Shown in pieces: positions 10,291-24,500 of a DNA stretch of 64,000 nt; position 1 is the stretch's first letter, and each line of letters begins with the position of its first letter. Origin of the DNA: Onychomys torridus (lineage: Eukaryota; Chordata; Mammalia; Rodentia; Cricetidae). A model generated the notes under the pieces. That model ran no database searches, was not told the origin of the DNA, and saw nothing but the letters and a program-made list of their open reading frames with translations. The stretch is taken from positions 96,784,219 through 96,848,218 of the forward strand of contig NC_050448.1 in the NCBI RefSeq assembly GCF_903995425.1, read 5' to 3'. The position numbers and the translations under genes were made by a program.

Positions 10291-10347
10291 ATGACCCACT
10301 TCAACAAGGGCCCTTCCTACGGGCTCTCCGCCGAGGTCAAGAACAAG
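10291..10347 (+). CDS. Cnn3: Cnn3 coding exon 1 (residues 1-19)
   Basis: This exon holds the start codon and 19 codons, ending AAG before the donor GTACGC. The donor sits directly in an alternating CG run. The exon lies inside the CpG island. The 5' UTR probably begins between about 10010 and 10100, judged from the position of the CCAAT boxes. No TATA box is seen. Confidence 0.97.
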
Positions 10348-13300
10348 GTACGCGCGCGCGCGAGCGGTCCGGGGTCTGCCGCGGGGAGGGGAGGGCTGCG
10401 AGCCGCCGCGGAGAGGCGTCGAGGCTGCCGGAGAGGTGCGCGCTCCGCAGCTCCCGGAGCCGGCTCGCACGCGCTGGCCCTGGCTTTGTTCCCGCGCCGC
10501 GGCCCTGGCGGGCGGTGGGTTCCCGGACGCCTGGAGTCCCGCAGCGCCGCGGGGCCCGCTCGAAGGCTGTGGGATGCTCCCCTCCGGGAAGAGGGCGCTC
10601 CAGAGTGGTCTTTGGCCCTTAGGCGGGGCCTTGCCTCGCGGCTGGGACTCCGGGAGTTGCCGCCCCCGCCATCCGCCTGGGTCGGGGCTGCGGTGGGACC
10701 CTGCATCTCCTCCCATCCTGGCCCCCTCCTCCCACAAACGAAGTTGGGCGGTTACGTGGCCAAACCGGGCCCCTCATTGTTCCTCTCCTTCTCCATGGGA
10801 GGGGACGCTGAGTGTCCCGCCGACCCCTGGGACCCGCGGGCGGAAAGGGAGCCCGTCGGTGGTGCCTTGGTGTAATTGCCGCTGGTGCGGGAAACCCAGA
10901 CAAAGCCTGAACGCGCCGCCTGCGAGCCGGTTCAGCTGTAGATGGGAGAGTTAGAAATGCAATCCTGAGAAGTTTGCAGCGCGTTGAATTGTCACGATAT
11001 CTCGGCAGGGTCGCTTTTGTTCGGTGTTTGTTTCCTGTGGCGGGTTGTATTTTTGGAGTGATTGGAATCTGGCGACGCCGTTTTGCCGAGTACTCATCTC
11101 AAGAATGCATCGGGGTTTATCTTTCGGACTTCTGGCCTGGGAAAGAGATGAGAGGCGTCCCCCCTCCCCAAATCCTCTCCTTCCTTCCTCCCTGCTTGCA
11201 TTCCAAGTCCATGACATCAGGGGTTTCGGGGGGGGGGGGGGCACCAGCCAATCCGCGTGGAACTGCGCACAGACCGCTCATTGTCTCCTTTTTGCTGTTC
11301 CGGCCAAAGCGCCACAAAGGAGGGCTGGTGTGGTTTAATTCTCATTAACCTCCCGGGAGCCAAAGCATGTCAGGATTGTCACCGCGCTGTCCCACCTCTG
11401 GTAGAGTACAGTGGCGTTGTCAGGGCTGTTAACCCCCGGAGCTGCCGGTGTGTGCGGTGTGGTGGGAATCCCGTGGAAGTAATGAAGCGCACCGTCGTCA
11501 GATGCTCGCGAGAGTGCGGTTTATTCTCTCCCGCTGTTGTAGCTAGCGCACCCCTTTGCAATTCCCCTAGAAGATTCCGAACAGTCTTTGAAGCAAGGGG
11601 TTAATTTTCGCCTGTGTTCTAAAATTGAAATCTTCAGGGTTTAACCTTTTCAAATGTTTGGTCTGAATTAAAGTTTTCCCGAAGAGGCAGAAAAGTTTGT
11701 TGGGAGCATAGCACTCACCGACTGAAAACTTCGTTGTAAAATAGCGGTCCTTCCAAGTTTATAGCCCGAGCTTTGGGGAGCCGAGGGCGTTGGCGGGTGA
11801 GAACTGGGTGGTTTGTGCCCTGGCGCACGAATTGTAATTCCCTCTGGGATTCTGGCGCCCTCTGAGCCTCTTTACCTTTGCATTGTAAATGAGGTGCTGG
11901 TGACGTTGGCAGCCCTTCAAGAGACTTGACTTTTCCTGGTTCTTAGTATCCAAGCTGGTTTTCCTTTTGCTAACTGGCATAATAGCTTCTCCGCATGTCG
12001 TTCTAATTGAGCCAAAAACCCCAGGAAATGCAGAGACTCGGGCCGGATCACTACTATTGAAAGTGTTGGAAACAGTAAATCCTCAGGTTTTTTTGTTTGT
12101 TTGTTTTGTTTTTAGAACCTTTGGACAGTTACAAAGGCTGTGGGAATTAAACACCAAGCCCATTTAAAAAAAAAAAAAACCTCTTTATCTATGCGGGGCT
12201 GTCATACAGGACCCTTTTATAAAAATCCTTTTGATATCAGCAGAAGAGGTGCCCTGTGAGGTGGAATACTGGTATTCCAGCATCATTTTCTCGTTAGGAT
12301 ACTGGGCTCAAGAAGGGTGTGATTGGCCCAGGGTCATAGAAGAAACTTGGAGTATTCTAAGAATTTCAACAATTGGTGTTCTGGTTTAGTTAAGTACTTA
12401 GCTATGTTCAACCACAGGACACTGCTGTCTGCCCTGCCCACACCTTTTTTTGTCACCCACCTGTTTCTACTTGACATTGTAATTATTCCTGTCCTGGTAC
12501 TCAGCATCTGTTCCTGGCTTAGTAACCAAATCTGCATGCTTGAGTGAGGTGCTGATTTTTGACTGAAAGTGTAGGACCGTTAAGAGTGGACATAGGGAAA
12601 CATGAACTTCACGTTGCAACTTTTCATTCACTCCTTTTCCCCTCAGGTATTCTATAATTTATGTGTTGTTCGAATACCAGAATTTTGTTATTAGTGTGTG
12701 TGGATAGGTGTTTTTTTCTGCACGAGTGCCTGTGCACCTTGTACCTACATTGCCTCTGGAGGCCAGAGGATGGGTTTGGATCCCCTGGAACTGGAGTTAC
12801 AGAGGATTGTGAGCTACCACGTGGGTCCTGGGGTTCGAACCCAGAGTCTCTGCGAGACCAACCGATACTCTTAAGCATTTAGCTGTAGGGGCAATTCCCC
12901 AGAATTTCCTCTCTTAAACCATCATTTGATGTCTTGGTGGGCAGTGTGGAGAGGAGTTTGAGGCCAGCAGATGTCAACTCTAGGTCCTGCCCCCTTGGCT
13001 AGTTCCTGCTTTGGATGATGTGGGCAGGCCCCTGGACATCTGTCTGATTTAGGATTTAGGTCTATTTTATTTCTTGCAGTTGTCTGTCTGTCTGTCCTGC
13101 TCTTCTAAGGATTCACTTTGTATCACAAAGCATTGGGCTATACTCAGTGGTCAAAGCGCCCCCCCCCCCCAACCAGTGAATTGACGGCATCTTTGATCCT
13201 AAATACTTTGAATCAGTAAAGTTCCAGGGCAACATCTTTGAAATTAAACATTTAGTTGGTGAGATGGCAATATAGAACAGAACACACAAACCAGGGCAAG

Positions 13301-14711
13301 AAAATGTGGAAAGCAGGATTGAAAAAGAAAAGATTCCCTTCAGTCTGCACTGTGGATCAAATGTTTCTGCTTTTTTTGAGACAGGCTCTTGTGGAGTTGA
13401 GGCTGATCTTGAATTCACTATGTAGCCAAGACCGATCTTGAACTCCATATTCCTGCTTCCACCTCCCAGTTGAATTCTGGGATTACAGACATACACCCAC
13501 CATTTCTGGCCTGTCTTTAAATGACAATAGAAGAAAGAAACAGCGAAAAGGACCAGTAACTGTGATCTGCATAAAATCCTAATGGGCCAGGGAAGGAGTA
13601 GATTCGGTATTAGACTCTGGAAGGAAGATGGAACTTACCATAAGTGATAACGTCCTGTGGGTTGTACAGGTTGAACAGGCTCTGTGGGAACGAAAAGGAG
13701 AAAAAGAAAAAGAAAGTGTAATAAAAACCAACAGACCCTCTAAGGAAGGGCAACGTTTCCTGACAGTTGGGTCTAAAGGTTGGAGCTAGTGAAAGCTGGC
13801 TTGGACGGATATTGCAGGAACCTCACAGGAGTGCAAAGGGTTGGTGTCCCCCCCCCCCCCCCCCCCCAGTGGTTTTACAACAATATGTTTTCTTGGTGGA
13901 GAATGGGATTGGAGCTCGTGATTGGAAGGTGTGTTCTCACAGGCTTCTGTTCCCATAGGAAAGTCTGGTTTGAGCAAAGTGGTTTCTTGGAGAATCTCTT
14001 TGGTCACCCATTGGTATTCCCAAACATCTAAAAGCTACTTTGGAAGACAGCAGTAAAATTTTAAATCACTTAACAGTAAATTAAACAGTCCTATACTAAA
14101 ATGAGGACCAGGACCCATGACCTCCTTGCTTGCAGCTGTCTGTCTCATGCATTTGGAACAGACAGCTGCTTTTCGGGGTGGCTTGGATCAGGGTACTTCC
14201 CAGGTGACTCCAGCATAAATTGTCACTGAAGCCAGGCTTGATGGTGCACTCTTTAATTCCAGAACTAGGGAGGTAGAGGCAGGTGGATTTCTGTGAATTT
14301 GTGGCTAGCCATGGCTATGTAGTAAGATCCTGTCTCCAAAATAAATAGATAAATAAATAAAAATAATGAAATCACTTAAGGTAGCACACCAGAATCACTG
14401 CAAAAACGTGTAGCAGGGTTTACCCTTTTTTATTTAAGTACTGAGGTTAAACAATTTCTCGATAAAAACTTGATATTGTTTGTCTCTGCTCATCAGAGAG
14501 AAAGATCCAGGTCTTATTCTGGGATGCAGTTCAAGCTCTGTATTAGGCTGTGGTTTGGAGCATAATATAAGAGTTGCTGTGTAACTAATACAATCCTCAT
14601 TGTAAGAAATGGAAACATGTCTTGCAAGTTGTAGTAAATATTTATTGATTTAATGAGTTCATCCATCAGGAATAGATTTTGCTGTCTCAGCAGCTGTAAA
14701 TCAATCTGCTA

Positions 14712-14763
<52 letters not shown>

Positions 14764-15426
14764 AATTCTGTTTCACAGGTCTGATGTTTTCGAAGGGCTT
14801 AGGTGGTTTTGTTTAGTTATGGTTGAGACAGGGTCTGACTGTGTAGCCCTGGAACTGGCTGTGTAGACTAGGATGGTCTCGAACTCTCAAAGATCCACCT
14901 GCTTCTGCCTGTCAAGTGTTGTGTCTTCATAAAGAAGTGTGTCCTAATACCAGCCATGTGTAGTTGTAAAGTAACTTGTTCTGTGTCTTAAAACTTAAAA
15001 ACCACTAAAATAATTCCATTTCATTGCTGATTTGGGAAAACTTTCTTGGACTCCCAGTTAGAGAGAAATGTAGAGGTCCCCTCTGAAAAGGCTACTCTGG
15101 TGCTAGCCTCCCAGAAGTGGGACAGGGTGGCTGTCCAGCCAGGTCAGGGTCTTTGCTGCTGGAAGGGACTAAAGATTGAGGTTTGCTGCCAACCCACCTT
15201 TCTTTTCTTGACCCCATCCCCTCATCTTGACCACATCATAAAGATGCACTTGGAAAGGATGAGGAGAGGGCCACAGCTACTCTGGAACACTTGTTTGTCA
15301 TGCTTACTGGCCTGTGGCCTGTAGCCTTTCACAGTCCGAGAACGTTATATTGTTAGCCTACAGTTTTAGATTTCAGAAATAGGCTGAACAGTGAAAACAT
15401 TGTCAGTACTTCCAGTAACTAGAGGG

Positions 15427-15457
<31 letters not shown>

Positions 15458-18400
15458 CGCGTGCGCGCGCGTTTTCTCTTATGACTGTTTCCCTTCCGGA
15501 TTAGGACAGGAGGATTAATGAGGTTTTTTTTTTTTTCTCTTCCATGGTTTAATGGTTTTTTTCCTCTGCACTCCACTCACTGTAGATCATGCCTATCATG
15601 GTTAATATTACTTGTGACTGTATTTTTCTCTTTTAAAGCATATTCAGATGGTTTTGTTTTGCTTCTTCCACCATCATTGTAGCCATCTTTTTTTGGGGGG
15701 GGAGGGGTTCGAGACAAGGTTTCTGTGTGTAGTCCTGGCTGTCCTGGAATTCACTCTGCAAACCAGGCTGGCCTCAAACTCACAGAGATCTGCCTGCCTC
15801 TGCCTCCCGAGTGCTGGGATTGAAAGCTTGTGCCGCCACTGCCTGGCTCTTGTGGCCATCTTAATTAACTTCCTTCTTATGATAGATGGTGGTTGTGTGA
15901 AGCTTGTCCTTAGTGTGGGGGCAGGTCCCGTGTTCTTCTTGGCATTAGCCATATACTGTGTGCATTGGTTCTCTGGCTCTCTCTAGATTCAGCCTCACAT
16001 GGAATCTTAACTTTTAATACCTGTCTTCTTGTATCCTCCACGTTTGGTAAGCATTTCTGGAAAGGGGGTGTGCATCAGGTTGCTTGTGGGAATTCATGCC
16101 TAGTCTCTATGGTAGATAATATAAACATGATTTGCAAGTTTTATAAACACACATTTCTGAGCACAGAAAGGTCTCCTCTCCTGGTAGCACCATCTCTGGT
16201 TCCTGTCAGTGAAGAATGGGTACCCTGGATTTGAACCCAGTTTCTTTGGGATTCACTGTGGACTTTGGGCAAGTGACTTAACCTGTTTACAGCTCACCTG
16301 CACAGTGAAGAAGTAATAGTCAGCTTTGCAAGGTTGTAGGAGAAATCTGATGTTCATGTCAAGTGTTCAGGATTAGCCCAAAGCGCACTCAGTACAGCTG
16401 ATGTGAGCATTTTGCTGCTGGCTTAGGTTCAGTTCTGGCTTCTGAGCTGTATTTGTCTTGTAGATGTTGATAGTGCCTCTAAAAGCTGAGGTTTCATCTG
16501 TGTCTGAGGTTTCTGATAGAAGAGGACCAGGACACTGAGCATCCCTACTCCGTTTCCCTTTTTCATCAGGAATGTGTTGGTGTCTGGATTGTTGTCCAGA
16601 ACTCCCATAGCATCCTGGGTGATGCCTCTTTCTCCCCCATGCTCCCTGAAGGCCTGGGTCCTCTGTTCTTTTCTGGCCTAGTGTATCCTATGAGGAAGAA
16701 GGAGGACTCCTGTGTGTCTGCCTTCTGGGAAGCTGGAGGGGAGTGGGTGTGCCCCTTGGGCGGGGCATCTGCACTGGCAAAGCCAGAGAACCAGGAACAC
16801 GGATGCAGCAAAGAGACCCTTTTTTCCCCTTCCTCTCAGGCCTGTCTTTTCTTTTTAATCCTAGCCCCTTGCTACTTACAGGCTCAGCCAGTGGGTAGGG
16901 GTACGAGCTTCATTGTTACGCTTTCCTCCCTCTCTTTTGCTTCATGTAGGAGGAAATCTGAGAAAAAATAATTAATACCATGTGTAGCACGTCTCTCTGA
17001 CTGTTGGTTAATTCCGACATCTGATTCTATTTAAAAAGCAGCAGCAAGCCAGGGGCTGTAGCTCAGCTGCTCGGCTGCTTGCCTAGTGTACACAAAGCCC
17101 CGGGTTCAATCACAGCACTGTGTAAACCCAGCATGGTCCCAGGAGCCTGTAATCCTAGCACTTGGGAGGTGCAGGCAGGAAGATCAAGAGTTCAAAGCCA
17201 TCCTTGGCTGGATGGTTAGTTTGAGGACAGCTTGAGCCACATGAGAGAAGTTGTCTTAAAAAGGAGGTGGGGAAGCCCAACGGTGGTGGTGCACACCTTT
17301 AATCCCAGCACTTGGGAGGAAGAGCCAGGTGGATCTTTGTGAGTTCGAGGCCAGCCTGGTCTACAGAGTGAAATCCAGGAAAGGCGCAAAGCTACACACA
17401 GAGCAACCCTGTCTCGAAAAACCAAAAAAAAAAAAAAAAAAAAAAAAAAAAGGTGGGGGGGGGGGGAGGGGGAAATAATTAAATAATTTAGTCAGTAAAG
17501 TGCTTGCCCTGAAGACCTGAATTTGATTCCCAAGAAGCCATGGGGAAGAAAAGAAACACCTGGGTATGGTAGCATGTGCTTGTACTTGTAATCCCAGCAC
17601 TGAGGCGGATAGGTCTCCAGCCAAGTAGCCTAGCCTACTCAGCAAGTCCCAGGGCAGTAAGAGACTCTGTCTCTGGGGTGGAGTGGGTAGATGGTGCTTG
17701 AGGAATGGCACCCCAAGTTGTCCCCTGGGTTCCACACTTATATACACATTCCCTAAAAGAAAAGCTACAGTAGTCATGTTATACTTTCCATAGAAATGTA
17801 TGTACATGAACCTCATCCTGGGAGCTTGTTGGAGTCCATGGCCACTAGCAGCAAAACCACATCCCTCGGGCTGTTCTGAGCGGGGCATTTGCTTCAGGTT
17901 TCTGCAGAGAACCTGAATGCTGTGTATTAGGAACCCTCATGACCCTGGCCAGATACACTTAGACATTTAACTTGCCAGTTAGGTTTTCATCTCTAGTTTT
18001 CTTTCTCTCCTGGCTCGATCTCTTTATCCTTTCTTTTTCTTCTTAGTGGCCAGTGATTCGGTTTTAGATATTTTCCTGTAGTTGATTTTCTAGTACCTTC
18101 CAAAACACCCGCAGCGAGAGGCTACTTTCCAGAAAGGCCAGTAGAAAAGTTTTCGGTATGAGATCTCCTTGCCAGATATCTTCCTGTGAACTTTTGAACC
18201 AGGCTGGCACTGCCCCCCGAGACTGCGGAGTCCTCTGGCTAGTGGAAGCAGAGCTCTTACCTGGCAGCAGCCTCCAGTGTATCATGTGATGAACTGACAC
18301 GGGGCGACAGGGATAGTGGAGGAGTCTCTTAACTCCTGGCCCCAAGCCGTCCTCTTTGCTCAGCTCTCCTCAGTAGCTTGGGAGTCCAGGCATACTCCAC

Positions 18401-21400
18401 GCTCTCCTCTCGCTACTTTGAGATGAACTAGCTATGAACTGGAGCGTGCAGGGGAGAGGAGGTAGAAACTGTGTAGACTCTGGGCAGACCTGGGTCCAGA
18501 TTTCTGCTTGGTACTCAGTCTTTGGATAGACCATCTCTGCTTGCTTCCTTGCTCACTTTGAGAACCTCTCCAACTCTTTAATCTTGGTTTGGTGAATGAA
18601 ATAATTGTGGAGATTGGGAACAGTGCCCAAATGTAAGAGCGCTGCACTGAAAGAACCCTGTATCCCCCTCCCCGTCATCACCATGGCTCCAGTCACCCCA
18701 GGTGTCACTCAGATGTTCCGCAAACCGAACTGTAGTCTGTTGTATGGATTTCCATGATTTGCTCACTACTTCCGAACTGGGAAACTTTCCTTACAGATGC
18801 TCGTGTGGGAAAGTGCATAGCTCTGGACCCAGTACGTAAGGGTATATATTAAGTTTTTAGCAGTTGTTCATTTTGAAAAATCAGTTTATACTCCTAGCCA
18901 ATGGTTATGAAATAGGAAGACCTTTCTTTCTTTCTTTCTTTCTTCCTTCCTTCCTTCCTTCCTTCCTTCCTTCCTTCCTTCCTTCCCTTTTTTTTTCTGA
19001 GACAGGGTTTCTCTGTGTAGTTTTGTGCCTTTCCTGGAACTCACTCTGTAGACCAGGCTGGCCTCGAACTCACAGAGATCTGCCTGGCTCTGCCTCCTCA
19101 GTGCTGGGATTAAAGACGTGCGCCACCACCACCCGGCTTTCTTTTTTAATCAATTGAAAGCCAGTACTTGGAAGACAGAGAAAGAAGGATCAGGAATACA
19201 TAGTAAGTTCCAAGGCCGATCTGGGACTCTGGGCCACATGAGACCCTGCCTCAAAAAATCTGACAGCAGGGCCTGGAGAGATGGCCCATCGGTTAAGAGT
19301 TCTTGCTATACGATCATAAGAATTGGAGTTCAGATCTTAACGCCCATGCAATAGTCCATGCCTGTAACCCCAGCTCTGAGGAGGATGAGACAGGAAGATC
19401 TTTGGGGCTTGCTGGCTTCCAGCCTGTATGAGAAAACATGAGTCCCAGGTTCATGGAGAGACACTGTTTCAGACGCATAGGTGGGGGTTAGAGAAGAGGA
19501 GACTGATGGCCCTTTTTTTTGGTCTCCGTGCGTCCACAGGTGCACACACGTACACATACATTCACACTCGGCCATCCCTATCTCAAAAGAAATAACAGCC
19601 AGACAAGCAAAAAACCGAACAACAAACCTATGTCAGTGGCCTTGCTGAGGCTCGAGCCACATGTGTTAGCTCTTGATGATTCTATGTTGAGTCACCATCT
19701 GTAATTCCTGTTTCACTGTTCCCCCTTTCAGACATGGGGACCAGATGGGGGGTGGGGAGGTGGGGACACTTCCACTAAAAACTACTTGGTAAGTAATTCT
19801 TAAAGTAAAAAGCTTAAGCGGCATCAGAATGATCCCATGTTAAATGGCCATCAAGTGTTATCAGTTAATTAATTGCAATGATATGCAGTCAGCCCTCTGG
19901 CTGTGAGCTTCACATCTGTGGAGGCAGCCAACCATGGACTGAAAATATCCCCCAAATGTTCACGTCTGTATTGAATGTGTACACAGACTTTCCCACCTGT
20001 TCTCTGAACAGTACAGTATAGTAACTGTGTGCAAAGCATTTGCATTTCTGTTAGACAATGTAGGTCATCTAGAGATGATTTGAAGTGTGCGGGGGCGTGG
20101 CTGGAGTTGTAACTTGGTGGAGTGCCTTCTTAGCAGGCGGATAGCCCTGGGTGCCATCTCCAGTACTATACTCATAAAATGTCACGGAAGGATGTGTGGA
20201 GGTGACTTGCACATACTACTTAAAATACCGTTTTGTACAAGGGGCCTGAGCATTGGCTATTTTGGTATTGTGGTGAGGAGGGAAAAGCCCTGGAACCGGT
20301 CCCTGTGGATACCAAGGGACGGCTGCTGAGTGTGAACAGTCTTCCAATATCTGAGTGGGAATCACCAACAAAGCGTAGGCAAAGAAGGGGGACATTCAGA
20401 GAGTTCCTGCAGTGTTCCTGAATGAACTTGGGGTGATTCTCAGCAGCTGTGTGAAGTGGGAGCCACTGAGGATCTTCAGTTTGTAACAGAAGCGCACATG
20501 TGGAGACGCCCTAGCAGTTTCCAGACCTTCTCCATGTTAGTCCTGGGCTAGAATTCAGAGAGAACCAACATCTTTCAAGAGGCAAAGAAGAAAGGTGTGG
20601 AGCCCCATGAGGGCAGGCCAGGGTGAGGAGCCCTGAGACAGGGAGGGGCCTTTGACAGAAGGCAGAGGAGGAGAGTCAGGGGTCCGGGAAGGCTGGTCTC
20701 ATGCAGGAGGAGGGCTGGAAATAGGCCAGGGATTGGGCTGCTGAGCCCTTACTGCCAACCTTTTGAGAGATTGTCTTCAGGGGAGCATTTTTCCAGGAGG
20801 TGGGAGCACTGAGAGAGGAAATGGAGAGAGCTGGCCAGACATGAAAGACAAACAGGTCAGTGCTTGAGACCAGCATCAGGATAGTTCAAAGGTTTGCTTG
20901 TTTCGGTTGAGATGGAAGCCTGTGCCCATTGAAGGGCCAGTGAGGGGAAGGCTGGGGGCAGAGAGTGGACTTGAGGGTTAGCAGAGGTGGGAAGAAAGTG
21001 GAGCACCCTGAAAACATAGAGGTGATGTGGACGTCTCTTGAGCCAGTAGTGTTTGTTGCTCTTACGTGGGTGGAGTGAGGTATCACTTTGGCCCTGGTCT
21101 GGCCTGGAGCTCCTGAGCTGGTAGCATAGGCCACAGAGAGTGAAGGCGTTGGGCCTGTATATGGAACACTCTGCATTTTGCTGCTTGTCTCTGCCAAGTC
21201 CTGCAGGGCCCTTTGCTGCCCGGGTGCTTGTTCCCTCCCCCCATTCCCTTGTCCCTTGACCTGGAGGGGATGGGAAGTGGGGTTTCCGTTGTTGGGTTCT
21301 GTGCGTGTGTGTCTGTCACATCACCTCTGGGAGACCTCTGTGCTGGGTCAGAAGACTGACGGACACTCCAGTTCACGAGGTCCGACTTTGTTCCTCTCGG

Positions 21401-21518
21401 TGTATTCAAACTCCGTGACAGTCACATATGGTATGAGATGTCTTGGGTATCCTGGGGCCTCATAGCCAGGTCCTAGCTGGAAAGAGGAAGCTGTGTTCAA
21501 GTTTTATTTATTTATTCA

Positions 21519-21568
<50 letters not shown>

Positions 21569-24500
21569 CTCTGAATCTTGGAACTAATTATTTCCTTCTT
21601 TGTTGTGGTGAGTGAGAAGTTTGAACTCCAGTGCGCCTCTAACCTGCCTTCAGTGGCTTTTGTGTAGGTCAGGGTGGAATGCAGGTATGTGACCCTAACC
21701 CCCGAGTTTATTTTTCACATTAAAAGAAAAATGAACTCAGGCTTTTAACTTAGGGTCTCTACCAAGTTTTTGCATAGCTTGGGTCTGGGGACTAAGGCCG
21801 ATGAGGGATCGGACAAAGGACAGACACATGGACAGACACATGTACTGGGGTGGAGTGGACTGGGCTCTCTTGATGGGGAAACCACAGTATCCTCGATGCT
21901 CAGTGCGTTTAATAGATGTAGTTGAATAGAGAGGTGGGGTTATTTCGTATAGCTGAATGGGCAAGTGGGTTATTATACAAAGATATAAAAGGATTCATGA
22001 GTATTAAATACAGCTGAGCACGGAGACAGAGTTAGCTGATCTTGGTAGGCTAGGCGCACTCTCTGTAGGGGAGCTGTCTTCAGGCTGTAAATGTGGGGCA
22101 GGGAAGCTATGGTGGGTATTTTCTGTATACACTGTCAACATTTGCACTCAGACCAGAAAGAGGCTTTGCCTCTGAGCTTCACCTGGCCATGCCCATGTCA
22201 ACCGCACATGCTCACTCAGGACTTCCCTCCCTAGAGGTCACTTCCCATTCCATTTCACGAGGCACAGGGGAGCTTTTTGTTAAGGGGGAAATGGGAAATT
22301 CCGCCCTGTTAGTTCATGGAAACTTGGTGCCCTCTCATTTCAAGTTAGTAGTCCAGATGTAGCTGGTTGTGTTAGGCATCAACTGGACAGGATGCCATTG
22401 TCGTAAAGGCGCTTGTAGTTGGAGATAACAGATCGGAGCCCCAGGCAGTTAGTCCCACAGTTGGGGCCCACTGAAGTGCTGACAGCTGCCTCCCACGTGT
22501 CCTGATCCTCCAGCTCAGCAGTGGGTAGGGAGTCACTTGGCTCACGGTAACTCGGGGGTGATGGGATGCTCACCTGGGCTTCCGAGGTCAGTACCAAGGA
22601 ACTTCTGGTGCTTTGCTTTGGGGTCTACGATGGTGAAGTGGCTTTTGTGAATTCCTGAAACCACAGTAGATCTCGAGTTGCATCCTCTAAGGTAAACTTG
22701 AAATTATCCGGTGAGGAGTAAGTACGTATCCCAAGGCTGCAGAAGGTGATGCAGCCAGCGCAGCCCGCATAGACTTCAGCTCTGCCTGCGTGTGGCTCCA
22801 AGGTTTTGGAGGCAGCCACAGTCCTGAATCTGGACAGCAGTGAAGAGCTGGCACCACATCGGGTGCTGTGGAGATGCATGTGTGTGTTCCAGCCGTGGGA
22901 ACAGAGGAAGTGTGTAAACTTGAGAAGCAGCCCCGTTTTCATCCACTGAAGCTTGAGCTGGGACCCTGTTTCAGCAAAATCTCTACAGCGCTCTCACATT
23001 GACAAGGAAGCCCTTTCTTTATCAGAGAACTTTCTCCAGCTGGCTTTCTTACAAGCGGGCTTCTTGCTTGCACGTCATTGGTACTAACAAGGTATTTTCC
23101 CATTTGGCTTCTAGTCCATTTCCGTGGGACTTCTATTTATTTATCCTGGGTCTAACCTCCATGTGCCTCAGAATAAATTGGCTCTGTCCTGTAAAACTTT
23201 CAGTTAATGTTCAGATCATGGCTATCCTCTCTCTCAGGCCCCTTCTGGGGTGTGTATAATCACTCGTGGCTGCCCAGTTTTTCATAATAGGCTGTGTATG
23301 ATTGCTTGAACATTCAGTCATTGAGACAGGCTAGCTTCCAGCTTGTAATCCTGCCTCTGTCTCCTAAATGCTGGGGTTATAAACATGGGCCACTATGCTT
23401 GGCTGTATCTGAATTCTGTAATTTCTTACCACCCAGTTGGATCTTTCTAGAGCAGTGGATCTCAACCTTCCTAATGCTGCGACTTTAATATGGGTCCTCA
23501 TGTTGTGGTGACTCCCCCCAACCATAATTTTTTTTTTTTTGTTGCCGCTTCATAACTGTAATTTTGCTACTGTTGCAAACTGTAATGTAAATATTGGTGT
23601 TTTCTGATGGTCTCGGGCAACCCTCATGAAAGAGTCATTCAATCCCCCAAAGGGGTTGCGACCCACAGGTTGAGAATCACTGTTCTAGCGCCTGATAACC
23701 ACTTTGTTGTGTCTTCTTTCAGAATGCATCTGGATCACAGTATTGGCACGATGTGGTTTCACCAGGGTACAGTTGAATGATTACCCAGCATTCTGTGTAT
23801 TTGATTCTAAACCACCTCTTGTTTTGGTCAGGATGATAACCCAGTCATGTGGAACAGGCATCCCTCTGTAGACAAGAGTCTAGACCACACTTTGGCAACT
23901 GGATTTTCCCTTTCTGTAAAGTTAGGTGAGAAGAGCAGCAGGCGGTTTAATAGTTCACATATGTGTTTCCCACTTACTTCTTATGCTTTCCTTGGGTATC
24001 AAACAAACAAGAATTATATCTCTATACAAAGAGAACATTAACTCAGCTCACTGAGGAAGCACTGTTAGTTCTAGACCTTCGGGGCAAGGTTTTAGATGTA
24101 TCTCGAATAATCTGTTTATTGTACAAAATAAGATGCTTCCGATTCCCCATTTAAGTTTCATAAGCACACTGCACGGCTTCTAGATCACTCACGACCAGAG
24201 CAGAAGGGATCTGAGCCTCCAGGAACTCATCACTGTGAGCTCCTCCTGCCTAGCTGTGGATAGTCACAGAGTGCCTGGTGACCGCTCCTGGCCGACCTTC
24301 CAGGACTAGGACTACTCCAGACAGGGACTATGTCCCTAGCAGTCCATCTAAGATGACTAGATTGGCTGATGAAGGGGTGACTCCTGTGGTGACCGCAGCA
24401 GCATTCAGATGCAGATGTCTTTCCGAACAAAGTAGACCTTTCTTGATCAGAGGCCTTCTGGTGACATGAGCCATAGATGAATGTCACTTTTTAAGTACTA

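Larger units (their letters stand above)
9520..10960 (+). promoter_or_regulatory. CpG-island promoter of Cnn3
   Basis: The stretch is strongly GC- and CpG-rich compared with its flanks and is free of SINEs. It contains GC boxes (GGGCGGGG near 9792 and 9859), three CCAAT/ATTGG boxes at 9915-9985 and exon 1. There is no TATA box, typical of a dispersed CpG promoter. A divergent non-coding transcript on the minus strand is plausible for such an island, and I recall a human symbol CNN3-DT, but nothing in the sequence proves it here. Confidence 0.9.

Noticed and set aside
9474..10307. Long open frame (277 codons) on the minus strand across the Cnn3 promoter
   Set aside because: It lies in CpG-island DNA where stop codons are rare, is Pro/Ala/Arg/Ser-rich with no domain, and overlaps the true exon 1 on the other strand. 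Several similar frames exist there in all frames.
9495..10954. Plus-strand open frames around exon 1 beyond the Cnn3 start, including read-through of the exon 1 donor
   Set aside because: They are low-complexity GC-rich translations. The conserved splice to exon 2 gives the known protein.
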